Source: Agromyces marinus (GTDB taxonomy: Bacteria > Actinomycetota > Actinomycetes > Actinomycetales > Microbacteriaceae). From it: DNA of 64,000 bases. Below are positions 43,553 to 51,109 of the stretch, piece after piece. The DNA lies in assembly GCF_021442325.1 (NCBI RefSeq), contig NZ_CP087879.1, positions 1,054,001 to 1,118,000 of the forward strand. The letters run 5' to 3'. A program made the translations under genes and the position numbers. The notes under the pieces are model-generated. The model was given only the letters and a program-made list of their open reading frames with translations, had not been told where the DNA came from and searched no databases. Position 1 is the first letter of the stretch. Every line of letters starts with the position of its first letter.

Positions 43553-44309
43553 GCTGGTCCTGCTGCCTCCGTCCGAGACCAAGCGATCGGGCGGGGAGGG
43601 CCACGCGCTGGAGTTCGCCGCGCTCTCGTTCCCGGTACTCGACGAGCCGCGCCGCACGGTCGTCGACGCGACGTGCGCGTTGGCCGCCGATCCGGACGCG
43701 ATGATGCGCGCCCTCAAGCTCGGTCCCCGCCAGGCTTCCGAGGTCGAGCGCAACCTGCACCTGACGTCCTCGCCCACGATGCCCGCGCTCGACCGGTACA
43801 CGGGCGTGCTCTTCGACGCGCTGGACGGCCCGTCGCTCGATGCGGACGCCCGGGAGTACGCCCGCGAGCGGGTCGCGGTGCACTCCGCGCTCCTCGGGCT
43901 GGTGGGAGCGATGGACCCGATCCCGGCGTACCGTCTCTCGCACGATTCGCGACTGCCCGGGATCCGGTTGAAGGCCCACTGGCGCGCGCGCGTCGCTGCG
44001 GCGCTCGCGGAACACGACGGCCTCATCGTCGATCTCCGATCGGAGGGCTACGCGGAACTGGGCCCTGCGCCCGTGCGGCCCGACAGCGTCTTCGTCCGGG
44101 TCGTGTCGATCGACGGCGGCGGGCGCCGACGCGCGCTGAACCACTTCAACAAGAAGGCGAAGGGGTTGTTCGCGCGAGCGCTGCTCGAGGCTCGCCCGAC
44201 CCTGGCGACCCGGACGGACCTGCTCGACTGGGCGAGGACCGCCGGGTTCCGGCTCGATGCCGGGCACTCCCGGCCGGGTGCGCCCGACGAGCTCGACCTG
44301 GTCGCGTAG
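43551..44309 (+). CDS. yaaA: Peroxide stress protein YaaA (UPF0246)
   Basis: YaaA lowers free iron and oxidative damage under hydrogen peroxide stress in E. coli; it binds DNA. The 252-residue protein opens with the family signature VLLPPSETKRSGG and has LLGLVGAMDPIPAYRLSHDSRL, LIVDLRSEGYAEL and NHFNKKAKGLFARALL. The GTG start is placed on the duplicated target site. With the IS in front, translation can no longer be coupled to the upstream gene, no ribosome site is evident in the IS end, and expression may depend on the element. Confidence 0.9.
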   Translation: MLVLLPPSETKRSGGEGHALEFAALSFPVLDEPRRTVVDATCALAADPDAMMRALKLGPRQASEVERNLHLTSSPTMPALDRYTGVLFDALDGPSLDADAREYARERVAVHSALLGLVGAMDPIPAYRLSHDSRLPGIRLKAHWRARVAAALAEHDGLIVDLRSEGYAELGPAPVRPDSVFVRVVSIDGGGRRRALNHFNKKAKGLFARALLEARPTLATRTDLLDWARTAGFRLDAGHSRPGAPDELDLVA

Positions 44310-44332
44310 CGCGTCGGGTACCTCGGCCGGAT

Positions 44333-44944
44333 TCAGGACGGTTCCGAGGTCGTCGACTCCGCTGCCGCTCCGGCCCAGTGGCAGCCGGCGACGTGGTCGT
44401 TCACCATGCCCATCGCCTGCATGAGCGCGTACATCGTCGTCGGACCGACGAAGCGGTACCCCAGGGACTTGAGGCGGCGGCTGAGTTCGGCCGATCCCGG
44501 GGTGGTCGCGGGAACCTCGGCGAATGAGGCGGGCGGCTTCGCCCGGGGCGGCGGAGCGAAGCCCCAGAGCAGATCGTCGAGCGTTCCGTCGAGCGCCAGG
44601 GTCGCCCTGGCGTTGGTGATGGTCGCCTCGATCTTGCCGCGGTGCCTGATGATGCGCGCGTCCGTGAGGAGTCGCTGGACGTCGGCTTCGGTCATCGCGG
44701 CGACGCGGACGGGGTCGAAGCCGTGGAAGACCTCCCGGAATGCGGGACGGCGCCGCAGGATCGTGATCCACGCGAGGCCCGCCTGGAACCCCTCGAGGCA
44801 GAGCTTCTCGAACAGCCGGGTCGGATCGTGCTGCGGACGCCCCCACTCCTCGTCGTGGTAGCGCCGGTACTCGGCATCCGTCGCGGCCCAGGCGCAGCGC
44901 GCGAGCCCGTCGTCGCCGACGACGACATCGCGGACCGCGTTCAC
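44333..44944 (-). CDS. tag: DNA-3-methyladenine glycosylase I
   Basis: Excises 3-methyladenine from alkylated DNA. The 203-residue protein has the zinc-binding pattern ARCAWAATDAEYRRYHDEEWG at the N-terminus (Cys and His) and NDHVAGCHW at the C-terminus (His and Cys), as in Tag of E. coli. The HhH region with FQAGLAWITILRRRPAFREVF carries the substrate-binding Trp and Glu positions. GTGA overlap with the stop of ogt upstream, so the two alkylation-repair genes form one operon. Confidence 0.93.
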   Translation of the reverse strand: MNAVRDVVVGDDGLARCAWAATDAEYRRYHDEEWGRPQHDPTRLFEKLCLEGFQAGLAWITILRRRPAFREVFHGFDPVRVAAMTEADVQRLLTDARIIRHRGKIEATITNARATLALDGTLDDLLWGFAPPPRAKPPASFAEVPATTPGSAELSRRLKSLGYRFVGPTTMYALMQAMGMVNDHVAGCHWAGAAAESTTSEPS

Positions 44945-45432
44945 GCAGCGAACCCGATCTCCTCGTGCGCGAGCAGCCAGAGCTTGGTCGGCACGCCCTG
45001 GCCGCCCGAGTACCCGGTGACCCGGCCGTCGGAGCCGAGGACGCGGTGGCAGCCGATGATGAGCGGCAGCGGGTTCGCCCCGACGGCGCCGCCGATGGCG
45101 CGCGCCGACCCCGGCCGCCCCACTGCCGATGCGAGCGCCCCGTAGGTGATCGCCTCGCCTCGCTCGAGCCGTTGGAGCTCGGTCCAGACGGCGCGCTGGA
45201 AGGGGGTTCCCGAGAGCCGGACCGGGAGGTCGAAGACCGCTCGGCGCCCGAGGAAGTACTCGTCGAGCTGGGCCCGCGCCTCCTCGAGCAGCGGTGACGG
45301 CCGCTCGGGCACGCCGTCGTGCGGGAGTGCGCCGTCTCGCTCGATCGCGAGGGAGGTGAGCGCCGACTCGTCGGCGAGGAGTTCGATGCGCCCGATCGGA
45401 CTCGGGAATCGGATGAGGTACTGGTTGCCCAT
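44941..45432 (-). CDS. ogt: Methylated-DNA--[protein]-cysteine S-methyltransferase
   Basis: Suicide repair of O6-methylguanine: the active Cys takes the methyl group. The 163-residue protein has the DNA-recognition helix FQRAVWTELQRLERGEAITYGALASAVGRPGSARAIGGAVGANPLPLI and acceptor Cys128 in IIGCHRVLG. The usual motif is PCHR; here Pro is Gly. The ATG at 45432 is preceded by TATCCT at 6 nt, so it is likely leaderless. The Ada regulatory half is absent. Confidence 0.93.
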   Translation of the reverse strand: MGNQYLIRFPSPIGRIELLADESALTSLAIERDGALPHDGVPERPSPLLEEARAQLDEYFLGRRAVFDLPVRLSGTPFQRAVWTELQRLERGEAITYGALASAVGRPGSARAIGGAVGANPLPLIIGCHRVLGSDGRVTGYSGGQGVPTKLWLLAHEEIGFAA

Positions 45433-45438
45433 GCAATG

Positions 45439-45444
45439 AGGATA
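45439..45444 (-). promoter_or_regulatory. -10 element of ogt-tag (leaderless)
   Basis: Minus strand TATCCT, 6 nt before the ATG at 45432. Confidence 0.45.
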
Positions 45445-45617
45445 GGCCGGGCCGCCGACATCGACTGGCGGGAATCGGACACTGCGCGGAACTCCCGGAT
45501 CCGGGGCGATGTGGAGGATGAGCCACGTTCCGGCGGCGGCCCGTCCTCCCCAACTCGGGCGGTGACCGGTCCGGCCACCGGAGCGGACGCGGACCCCGGG
45601 ATCGATGCGCCGACGCC

Positions 45618-45623
45618 CAGACT
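45618..45623 (+). promoter_or_regulatory. -10 element of the DUF4192 gene (leaderless)
   Basis: CAGACT ends 7 nt before the ATG at 45631. Confidence 0.4.
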
Positions 45624-45630
45624 GCACGCC

Positions 45631-46848
45631 ATGACGACGATCATCCGCGCCGAAGCGGCGCACGACTTCCTCGCCCTCGTCCCGCACCTGGTCGGGTACC
45701 GACCGACGCGATCGCTCGTGTGCGTCGGGTTCGAGGGCTCCCGCACCGCGGGCGTGCTTCGGCACGACCTCCCACCGGAGGACCGCATCGACGCCGTGGC
45801 CGCGATGATGCTCGGCACGCTGTGCCGCCTCCCGCGGGTGGACGCCGTAGCCGCGGTGGTCTACGGCGAGGCCGCCTTCGACGGCACCGCGATGCCCCAC
45901 CGCCGGATCCTCGAGACGCTCGCGAGCCGCCTCGAGGAGGCGGGGTTCGAGGTGCGGGACGCGCTCTGCGTCGCGACCGACGGCTGGGGATCGCTCTTCG
46001 ATGACGACCTGCCCGGTGGCGGGCATCCGCTCTCGATGATCGAGCAGAGCCCGGCTGCGCGGCGGGCCGCCTTCCGCACGCGCGGAGGGCTCGCCGACTC
46101 ACCGTCCGCGACGGTCCCCATCCCCGCGCCCGGACCGGAGACCGCGGCTGCCGTGCGCGAACTGCTCGACGCCCTCGGCGACCGGGGCGACCGCACCGAG
46201 GACGCCCTGGACCGGATCGACGCCGTACTCGGCACCGACAGCGATCCCCTCGTGCTCGTCGAGCGGCTCGCGGCCGGAGGCATCACGGGCGCGCCCGAGG
46301 AGTACGCGTGGATGGTGCACCTGGCGGCGAGTCCGCCCGTGCGGGACGCGATCATGCTGCAGTGCGCGTTCGGACCGCTCGTCGGAGAACTCGCGCTCGC
46401 GGCCGGTGACGTCTCCTGCCGGTGCGCCGACGGCGAGCCGTGCGACGCCGACGAGTGCGACGCCGAGGGCGCCGGCGTCGACGCGCACCCGGGCGGTGAG
46501 CGCGTCGACGGGTTGCTCGCGAGGCTCATCCTCGGGCAGAGCACGATCCGGCCCGATGCGGATCGGATCGGGACCTGCCTCGAAGCGCTGTGCGCCGCGA
46601 TCGGGAGCGCGCCCGCCGGGCGGCGGTCGGGCGCCCTGTGCGTGGCCGCCTGGCTCGCGTGGGCGATCGGCCGCGGCTCGGCGGCGGGAACGCTCATCGA
46701 CCTCGCCCTCGGCGAGGAACCGGAGCACTCGATGTCGCGGCTGCTGCACGGGTTCTTCGGATCCGGTGCGCTGCCCGAGTGGGCGTTCAGCGAAGCCCTT
46801 CCGAGGCCGGATCGCGGCGAGGGGCCGCCCGTCTTCGAGGGGATGTGA
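45631..46848 (+). CDS. DUF4192 family protein
   Basis: Actinobacterial protein of unknown function. The 405-residue protein starts with the family's ALVPHLVGYRPTRSLVCVGFEGSR and DRIDAVAAMMLGTL. Near the end are GRRSGALCVAAWLAWAIGRGSAAGTLIDLAL and PEHSMSRLLHGFFGSGALPEWAF, all typical. A lineage-specific insert at about residues 260-285 is rich in Cys, Asp and Glu (CRCADGEPCDADECDAEG), with five Cys that could hold a metal. No membrane segment or signal is present. The ATG is supported by CAGACT 7 nt upstream. Confidence 0.8.
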   Translation: MTTIIRAEAAHDFLALVPHLVGYRPTRSLVCVGFEGSRTAGVLRHDLPPEDRIDAVAAMMLGTLCRLPRVDAVAAVVYGEAAFDGTAMPHRRILETLASRLEEAGFEVRDALCVATDGWGSLFDDDLPGGGHPLSMIEQSPAARRAAFRTRGGLADSPSATVPIPAPGPETAAAVRELLDALGDRGDRTEDALDRIDAVLGTDSDPLVLVERLAAGGITGAPEEYAWMVHLAASPPVRDAIMLQCAFGPLVGELALAAGDVSCRCADGEPCDADECDAEGAGVDAHPGGERVDGLLARLILGQSTIRPDADRIGTCLEALCAAIGSAPAGRRSGALCVAAWLAWAIGRGSAAGTLIDLALGEEPEHSMSRLLHGFFGSGALPEWAFSEALPRPDRGEGPPVFEGM

Positions 46849-46867
46849 GGCGGAGACGCCGGAGACG

Positions 46868-46905
46868 CCGGGACGCCCGGGCCGTGACGGGCCCGGGCGT
46901 CCCGG
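46868..46905. terminator. Bidirectional hairpin terminator between convergent genes
   Basis: A 16-bp perfect stem (46868-46883 with 46890-46905) and a six-base loop lie in the middle of the 102-bp gap between the convergent DUF4192 and aminotransferase genes. No T-tract on either side. Confidence 0.8.
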
Positions 46906-46950
46906 TGGAACGCTCCGCGCGCTCGGGGGTCGCCGGCGCGCAGGTCGCGG

Positions 46951-48366
46951 TCAGAGGAGGTCGGTCGCCTCCGTGAGCACGCCGCGCAGGGTCTGCTCGA
47001 TCTCGCGGAACTCCGCGGGGCCGATCGTCAGCGGCGGTGCGAGCTGGATGACGGGGTCGCCACGGTCGTCGGCCCGGCAGTACAGGCCGGCGTCGAAGAG
47101 CGCCTTCGAGAGGAAGCCGCGGAGCAGGCGCTCCGACTCGTCATCGTCGAACGTCTCGCGCGTGGCCTTGTCCTTGACGAGCTCGATGCCGAAGAAGTAC
47201 CCGTCGCCCCGGACGTCGCCCACGATCGGGATGTCGAGCAGTTTCTCGAGTTCGGCGCGGAACAGCGGCGAGTTCTCGCGCACGCGCTCGTTGAGCTTCT
47301 CCTCTTCGTAGATGTCGAGGTTCTCGAGCGCGACCGCCGCCGCGACGGGGTGCCCGCCGAAGGTGTAGCCGTGGTAGAAGCTCGTGCTGCCCGACTTGAA
47401 CGGCTCGTACAGCTTCTCCGAGATGATCGTCGCCCCGATGGGTGCGTACCCCGAGGTCATGGCCTTCGCGCAGGTGATCATGTCGGGCTGGTAGCCGTAG
47501 GCGTCGCACGCGAACATGTGACCGACGCGACCGAACGCGGCGATGACCTCGTCGGAGACCAGCAGGACGTCGTACTTGTCGCAGATCTCGCGAACCCGCT
47601 GGAAGTACCCGGGCGGCGGCGGGAAGCATCCGCCGGAGTTCTGGATCGGCTCGAGGAAGACCGCGGCCACGGTCTCGGGGCCCTCGAACAGGATCATCTC
47701 CTCGATGCGGTCGGCCGCCCACCGGCCGAACGTCTCGATGTCGTCGGTCGGCCCGCCCATCTCGGCCGCGCGGTAGAAGTTCGTGTTCGGCACGCGGAAG
47801 CCGCCGGGCGTGACCGGTTCGAACATCTGCTTGATCGCGGGCAGCCCCGTGATCGCGAGCGCGCCCTGGGGCGTTCCGTGGTACGCGACGGCCCGCGAGA
47901 TCACCTTGTGCTTGGTGGGCATCCCGCGGAGCTTCCAGTAGTACTTCGCGAGCTTGAACGCGGTCTCGACGGCCTCGCCGCCTCCGGTCGAGAAGAACAC
48001 GCGGTTCAGGTCGCCGGGCGCGTAGTCCGCGAGGCGATCCGCGAGCTCGATCGCGGCGGGGTGGGCGTAGGACCACAGCGGGAAGAACGCGAGCTCCTCG
48101 GACTGCTTCGCGGCGACCTCGGCCAGGCGGCGTCGTCCGTGCCCGGCGTTGACGACGAACAGGCCCGAGAGCCCGTCGAAGTACTTTCGGCCGTTGATGT
48201 CGAAGATGTGGTGGCCCTCGCCACGCGTGATGATCGGAACTCCGTGCTCCTCCATCACCGACTGGCGGGAGAAGTGCATCCAGAGATGGTCCTTCGCCTT
48301 CTTCTGCAGCGCTGCGTCGTCGTAGCCTGCGGTGCCGCTGAGCGGCGCTGCGTCGAGGGTCGTCAT
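46951..48366 (-). CDS. Class III PLP-dependent aminotransferase
   Basis: Transfers an amino group from an omega-amino compound (for example beta-alanine, GABA or putrescine) to pyruvate or 2-oxoglutarate. The 471-residue protein has FSTGGGEAVETAFKLAKYY, AYHGTPQGALAITG, VFLEPIQNSGGC, the PLP-stacking LLVSDEVIAAFGRVG, and the PLP-lysine motif ITCAKAMTSGYAPIGA. It most resembles omega-amino-acid:pyruvate transaminases. It lies 25 bp after the Lrp-type regulator on the same strand, with AAGGAG before the ATG. The substrate is not settled by sequence; no aldehyde dehydrogenase is beside it. Confidence 0.9.
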   Translation of the reverse strand: MTTLDAAPLSGTAGYDDAALQKKAKDHLWMHFSRQSVMEEHGVPIITRGEGHHIFDINGRKYFDGLSGLFVVNAGHGRRRLAEVAAKQSEELAFFPLWSYAHPAAIELADRLADYAPGDLNRVFFSTGGGEAVETAFKLAKYYWKLRGMPTKHKVISRAVAYHGTPQGALAITGLPAIKQMFEPVTPGGFRVPNTNFYRAAEMGGPTDDIETFGRWAADRIEEMILFEGPETVAAVFLEPIQNSGGCFPPPPGYFQRVREICDKYDVLLVSDEVIAAFGRVGHMFACDAYGYQPDMITCAKAMTSGYAPIGATIISEKLYEPFKSGSTSFYHGYTFGGHPVAAAVALENLDIYEEEKLNERVRENSPLFRAELEKLLDIPIVGDVRGDGYFFGIELVKDKATRETFDDDESERLLRGFLSKALFDAGLYCRADDRGDPVIQLAPPLTIGPAEFREIEQTLRGVLTEATDLL

Positions 48367-48391
48367 CGGATACTCCTTCCGGGCTGCCCGT

Positions 48392-48886
48392 TCACCGGGT
48401 GCCCCAGTTGTAGAACTGCTTCTGCAGCTTCAGGTAGACGAACGTCTCGGTGCCGATCACGCCGTCGAGGCTCCGGATCCGCGAGTTCAGCAGCGTGATC
48501 AACTGGTCGTCGTCCTCGCACACGACCTCGGCCATGAGGTCGAAGCTGCCTGCCGTGAGGACCACGTAGTCGATCTCCGGAATCTCGGCCAGGGCCTCGG
48601 CGAGGACCCGCGTGTCGCCCGTCGCGCGGATGCCGATCATCGCCTGGCGCGTGAAGCCGAGCTGCATGGGGTCGGTCACCGCGACGATCTGCATCACGCC
48701 GGCCTCGGTGAGTCGCTGCACGCGCTGGCGGACGGCGGCCTCGCTGAGGCCGACGGCCTTGCCGATGTCGGCGTAGGAGCGCCGCCCGTCGGCCTGGAGC
48801 TGTTCGATGATCGCCTTCGAGACGTCGTCGAGTTGCACCGGCCGCTGGCTGTTCGAGCGGCTTCCGTTCGTCATGCGTTCGATCAT
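48392..48886 (-). CDS. Lrp/AsnC family transcriptional regulator
   Basis: Likely amino-acid-responsive regulator of the following aminotransferase gene. The 164-residue protein has the HTH at residues about 20-68 (LDDVSKAIIEQLQADGRRSYADIGKAVGLSEAAVRQRVQRL) and the RAM ligand domain at about 82-155 (IGIRATGDTRVLAEALAEIPEIDYVVLTAGSFDLMAEVVCEDDDQL). An in-frame ATG four codons later is an alternative start. Its 152-bp upstream region is shared with the divergent FHA cluster. Confidence 0.92.
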   Translation of the reverse strand: MIERMTNGSRSNSQRPVQLDDVSKAIIEQLQADGRRSYADIGKAVGLSEAAVRQRVQRLTEAGVMQIVAVTDPMQLGFTRQAMIGIRATGDTRVLAEALAEIPEIDYVVLTAGSFDLMAEVVCEDDDQLITLLNSRIRSLDGVIGTETFVYLKLQKQFYNWGTR

Positions 48887-49025
48887 GACAGTGAGGCGCT
48901 GGTTTCACAAGGGAATCCGTCGATACTCGGTCGATTCACTGCGGATTCCATCGTTGCGGCGTGTGCCCGGGAGCGGGGCGTGCGTCCACCGGGCATGGGG
49001 CGGACACTCCGGCCGCCCGCGATGC

Positions 49026-49031
49026 CAGACT
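49026..49031 (+). promoter_or_regulatory. -10 element of the FHA-PP2C cluster (leaderless)
   Basis: CAGACT ends 7 nt before the ATG at 49039. Confidence 0.4.
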
Positions 49032-49038
49032 GGACGAC

Positions 49039-50190
49039 ATGGTCGACGGTGCGGTGCGTCGCCGGGACGAGCCCGGCGCCCGGGACTGGGACGTCGTGGT
49101 CGGCGCTCGGTTCATCGCGGCGATCGCGGCCCCGGCGAACGACCGCGTGCTGAGCGCCCTCGTCGAGCAGGCCGTCACCCCCGAGGCCGACCTCGAGGAC
49201 CTCGTCGCGAGGATCCCGATGGGCTACGGCGGCGTCGAGCACCTCGCGATCGTGTGGTGGCCCACCGAGGGCGACCCGATCACCGCGATCGTCCGGGGCG
49301 ACGCCGTGGTCGATCTGGTCTCCCCGGGAGGCACCAGGCGGCTGGACTCCCGCGGCATCGTGCCGTGGCATCTCGCCGAGTTCACCGCGGTCACCCGACT
49401 GCGGATCACCGGAGCGAACGCGTCGCCCGACGGCGTCCGCCAGGTCGGCCTCCGAGGGGCGCCGGTCGCGGCCGACCGCGCCGCGTTCCGCGCTTCGGCG
49501 GTCGAGTGGTCCTGGCGGGAGGCGCCTGCGGCACCCGGGACTGCGGCATCTGAGAGCGCGGATGCCGGAGCCGCGCGCCCGGCGCCCCCGGCGGGGCCGT
49601 CCCGCGCGAGCGCCGATCGCCGGCACCCACTGACCAAGGTGCCGACGATGCCCCTGGACCTCGTCGGCGACGGGGCCGACACCGTCCGCCACGTCCGCGG
49701 CGACGTCGCGGAGGCGGACACCGTGCTCACCCCGGCCGCGCGGCGCAGGGCGGGCGGGCCGCGTGAGGGCGACGTGCGAGCGGATGCCGCGGCATCCGCT
49801 CGGGCCCGCACGGGTCGCGATCGGGGCGCCTCGGCTCCCTCGGCCCCGGGCTACCGCATCGTCGGGGGCGCGACCGGCACGGTCGCCGGGTCCGTCATCA
49901 TCGGCCGCAGCCCGAGTGCGCCGCGGGTCGCAGGCGAGTCCGTCGAGCTCGTGCGCGTGGACTCGCCGTCGGGAGTCGTCTCCGCCGCGCACCTCGAGCT
50001 CCGCATCGAGGGCGAGCGCCTCGTCGCGGTCGACCTGCGCTCGACCAACGGCACCGTCGTGCGCTCGCGCTCGGGTCGTCGCCGGCTCAGGTCCGGCGAG
50101 TCGGTCGTCGTCTCGGCGGGCACCAGCCTCGTCCTCGGAGGGGATACCATCGTCGAGATCCTCCCCGCGCCAGGGAGCGTCGACGCATGA
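49039..50190 (+). CDS. FHA-domain protein (phosphothreonine reader)
   Basis: Cytoplasmic protein of 383 residues. The N-terminal half (about 10-165) is an unrecognised globular domain (WDVVVGARFIAAIAAP, GGVEHLAIVWWPTEGDP). An Ala/Arg/Asp-rich linker follows, containing a 26-bp DNA palindrome. The FHA domain is at about 273-375: VIIGRSPSAP, SAAHLELRIEGERLVAVDLRSTNGTVV, with Gly-Arg, the His of the SxxH turn and the Asn-Gly that bind phosphothreonine. It heads a run of phospho-signalling genes, so it probably reads Thr phosphorylated by the kinase two genes downstream. Confidence 0.85.
   Translation: MVDGAVRRRDEPGARDWDVVVGARFIAAIAAPANDRVLSALVEQAVTPEADLEDLVARIPMGYGGVEHLAIVWWPTEGDPITAIVRGDAVVDLVSPGGTRRLDSRGIVPWHLAEFTAVTRLRITGANASPDGVRQVGLRGAPVAADRAAFRASAVEWSWREAPAAPGTAASESADAGAARPAPPAGPSRASADRRHPLTKVPTMPLDLVGDGADTVRHVRGDVAEADTVLTPAARRRAGGPREGDVRADAAASARARTGRDRGASAPSAPGYRIVGGATGTVAGSVIIGRSPSAPRVAGESVELVRVDSPSGVVSAAHLELRIEGERLVAVDLRSTNGTVVRSRSGRRRLRSGESVVVSAGTSLVLGGDTIVEILPAPGSVDA
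49777..49802. repeat. 26-bp perfect palindrome inside the FHA gene
   Basis: Bases 49777-49802 are a perfect inverted repeat built from the word GGATGCCGC (49782) running directly into its complement. It lies in the linker-coding region. Confidence 0.9.
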
Positions 50191-50215
50191 CCTCGATCGG
50201 AACGCAGGGGGACTG

Positions 50216-51022
50216 GTGACGCAGATCGGCAACGGCAACAGCCGCCACGAGGTCACGCTGCCCGACGGAACCGAGGTCGAGCTGGCATGGTCGGCTGCGA
50301 CCGACACCGGCCTGCGCCGCTCGGTCAACGAGGACAGCTACGTGGCGCAGGCCCCGGTCTTCGCGGTCGCCGACGGAATGGGCGGGCACGCGGCGGGCGA
50401 CTTCGCGAGCGCCGCGGTCGTGACCAGGCTCGCCGAGCACGGAGGACGGGCCGCCGTCGGCACCGCCGAGATCGACGCGGCGCTGAAATCGGCCGTCCAG
50501 GACATGGGCCGCGGCACCGGGGTCACCGACGAGGGCAGCGGCACGACCGTCACCGGCGTCGGCCTCGGCCTCGTCGGCGATGAGCCGGCCTGGATCGTGT
50601 TCAACATCGGGGACTCGCGCGTCTACCGGCTCGTCGGAGGCGTGCTCGAGCAGCTGACGGTCGACCACTCGATCGTGCAGGAGCTGGTCGACGCCGGGCA
50701 GATCACGCGCGAGGAAGCCGACACCCACCCGCACTCGAACGTCATCACGCGCGCGGTCGGGTTCCACGAGGCGCCGATCCCGGACTACCGGGCGATCCCG
50801 CTCGAGGAGGGCATGCGCCTGCTCCTGTGCTCCGACGGCCTGACCAAGGAACTCACCTCCTACGGCATCCGCCACTTCCTCACCTCGGGGCGGTCGCCCG
50901 ACCAGGCCGTGAGGCAGCTCGTCGAAGCGGCCGTCGGCAACGGCGGGCGCGACAACGTGACCGTCATCGTGCTCGACGTGCTCCGGGTCGTCCGACCGTC
51001 CACAGGCGACGACGCGGGCTGA
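50216..51022 (+). CDS. PP2C-family Ser/Thr protein phosphatase
   Basis: Removes phosphate from Ser/Thr with two Mn or Mg ions. The 268-residue protein has no membrane segment, unlike mycobacterial PstP. Metal-binding motifs are all present: SVNEDSYVAQ near residue 37, VADGMGGHAAGD near 52, NIGDSRVYRL near 131, CSDGLTKEL near 207 and GGRDNVTVIVLDVL near 243. The GTG start at 50216 overlaps the stop of a ten-codon open frame that itself overlaps the FHA stop. It is expected to counteract the kinase encoded next. Confidence 0.94.
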   Translation: MTQIGNGNSRHEVTLPDGTEVELAWSAATDTGLRRSVNEDSYVAQAPVFAVADGMGGHAAGDFASAAVVTRLAEHGGRAAVGTAEIDAALKSAVQDMGRGTGVTDEGSGTTVTGVGLGLVGDEPAWIVFNIGDSRVYRLVGGVLEQLTVDHSIVQELVDAGQITREEADTHPHSNVITRAVGFHEAPIPDYRAIPLEEGMRLLLCSDGLTKELTSYGIRHFLTSGRSPDQAVRQLVEAAVGNGGRDNVTVIVLDVLRVVRPSTGDDAG

Positions 51023-51044
51023 TCCGGCGGCCGTGGCGCGACCC

Positions 51045-51050
51045 TAGAAT
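51045..51050 (+). promoter_or_regulatory. Candidate -10 element of the kinase gene
   Basis: TAGAAT, about 60 nt before the GTG at 51110. The leader contains GGGAGGA as ribosome site. It would start the kinase-to-FHA run separately from the first two genes. Confidence 0.45.
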
Positions 51051-51109
51051 TGGTGGACGCCGCGCGGCGGGCGCGCGGCGCGGATCGCGATCGAGCCGCT
51101 GGGAGGAAC

